A stretch of DNA of 6,094 nt from Pseudomonadota bacterium (lineage in GTDB: Bacteria > Pseudomonadota > Alphaproteobacteria > SMXQ01): positions 1 through 6,094 of the forward strand of contig JADFPK010000117.1 of the NCBI GenBank assembly GCA_022562375.1, written 5' to 3'. The position numbers and the translations under genes are program-made. The notes beneath the pieces were generated by a model. That model was not told where the DNA came from, made no database searches, and saw only the letters and a list, made by a program, of their open reading frames with translations. This document shows positions 5,532-6,094 of this stretch, in pieces (the stretch's first letter is position 1; the number at the start of each line of letters is the position of its first letter).

Positions 5532-6094
5532 TCAGCGGGTCACGACCCGCGTGTGACTGACCAGGCCGCCCTCACCCGAGGCGACGTGCAGGAGGTACAA
5601 GGGCGCCGCTTCGATCGCCTTATCGACCCCCTTGCGCAGGTCCACCGCGACGCTGGGCATGGTGGTGGCGACCGTGCCGCCCCATGATTCATGGTGCAAT
5701 ATATGGACGTGCCCGCAGAGCAGCCGCTCGACCCGTGGATGGCGGCTGACCACCGCCGCCAGATCCCGGGCGTCCTCGGGGCGCCGGTACCCGCCCACGT
5801 AAATCGGAGCGATATCGAAAGGCGGGTGGTGGATGAAAACAATCGTCCGCCTGTCGGGTTCCCGGGCGAGCGTCTCCTCCAGCCAGGCGAGCCGCCGGGC
5901 GCAGAACACGCCTTTGCGTTCTCCGGCGGCAACCGAATCGAGCGCGACCAGGCGAATCGGATGGTCGTCGACCGCGTAATGAAGAAAATCACCGTTCCTG
6001 GGCAGATAAGAGAGGTGGTTAAACGCGGCACGCAGCGCGCCATGCCGGTCGCGATTGCCGGGAATCAGGAACAACGGCGCTGCCAAGTCAGCCA
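5532..6094 (-). CDS. Metallophosphoesterase, calcineurin-like (CpdA/GpdQ-type), C-terminal part (5' end off right edge)
   Basis: A binuclear metal-dependent phosphoesterase. The closest types are cyclic-nucleotide or glycerophosphodiester phosphodiesterases, but the substrate cannot be assigned. The 186 visible residues run open to the window edge, so the true start, with the DxH and GDxxD metal-binding motifs, lies outside. A TTG at 6086 is not needed as a start. Visible family motifs are LFLIPGNRDRHGALRAAF (the GNHD/E block), VALDSV, TIVFIHHPPFD (metal-binding His in HHPPF) and LLCGHVHILHH (GHxH block). The GNHD motif reads GNRD, so the usual proton-donor His is Arg here. Beyond GHVH the chain continues through TMPSVAVDLRKG to a C terminus typical of this group. 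It is convergent with the methyltransferase gene. Confidence 0.88.
   Translation of the reverse strand, partial: ADLAAPLFLIPGNRDRHGALRAAFNHLSYLPRNGDFLHYAVDDHPIRLVALDSVAAGERKGVFCARRLAWLEETLAREPDRRTIVFIHHPPFDIAPIYVGGYRRPEDARDLAAVVSRHPRVERLLCGHVHILHHESWGGTVATTMPSVAVDLRKGVDKAIEAAPLYLLHVASGEGGLVSHTRVVTR
5535..5550. terminator. Small hairpin just past the methyltransferase stop; weak terminator candidate
   Basis: GCGGGT (5535-5540) and ACCCGC (5545-5550) form a 6-bp G/C-rich stem with loop CACG, ten bases after the methyltransferase stop. No T-run follows, and the stem is also the last coding triplets of the phosphoesterase gene, so it may be coincidental. A competing 5-bp pairing GTCAC/GTGAC overlaps it. 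Confidence 0.25.

Overview
The window looks like chromosomal DNA from a high-GC alphaproteobacterium. The strong G/C third-position bias, GTG starts, tight gene packing and Rhodospirillales-type housekeeping sequences suggest this. It is an inference from style and protein resemblance, not from any marker gene. There are no rRNA or tRNA genes, insertion sequences, CRISPR arrays or phage genes.

Layout, left to right: (1) the N-terminal 237 codons of a citrate / 2-methylcitrate synthase on the minus strand, running off the left edge; (2) a 313-bp divergent intergenic region (713-1025) unusually rich in short repeats: three copies of GATTTTGGCG in mixed orientation, a perfect 15-bp tandem duplication, and a 19-bp tandem repeat enclosed by an imperfect 20-bp inverted repeat; (3) a plus-strand pair, otsA (trehalose-6-phosphate synthase) and glk (glucokinase), joined by an ATGA stop/start overlap; (4) a minus-strand 12-TM major facilitator transporter whose stop codon overlaps that of glk by 4 bp; (5) a short divergent intergenic region; (6) a plus-strand class I SAM-dependent methyltransferase; (7) a minus-strand metallophosphoesterase running off the right edge.

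Functionally, the clearest unit is otsA-glk. Glucokinase makes glucose-6-phosphate, which is the acceptor that OtsA joins to a nucleotide-activated glucose to form trehalose-6-phosphate. The phosphatase OtsB, which would finish the pathway, is not in the window. The other genes are oriented so that they need not share a transcript with this pair (divergent or convergent neighbours).

The most distinctive observations are the repeat architecture between the citrate synthase and otsA genes, a four-copy MTPxx pentapeptide repeat inserted in the glucokinase, and an Arg in place of the usual His in the GNHD motif of the phosphoesterase. I saw no strong evidence for an entirely new multi-gene system.
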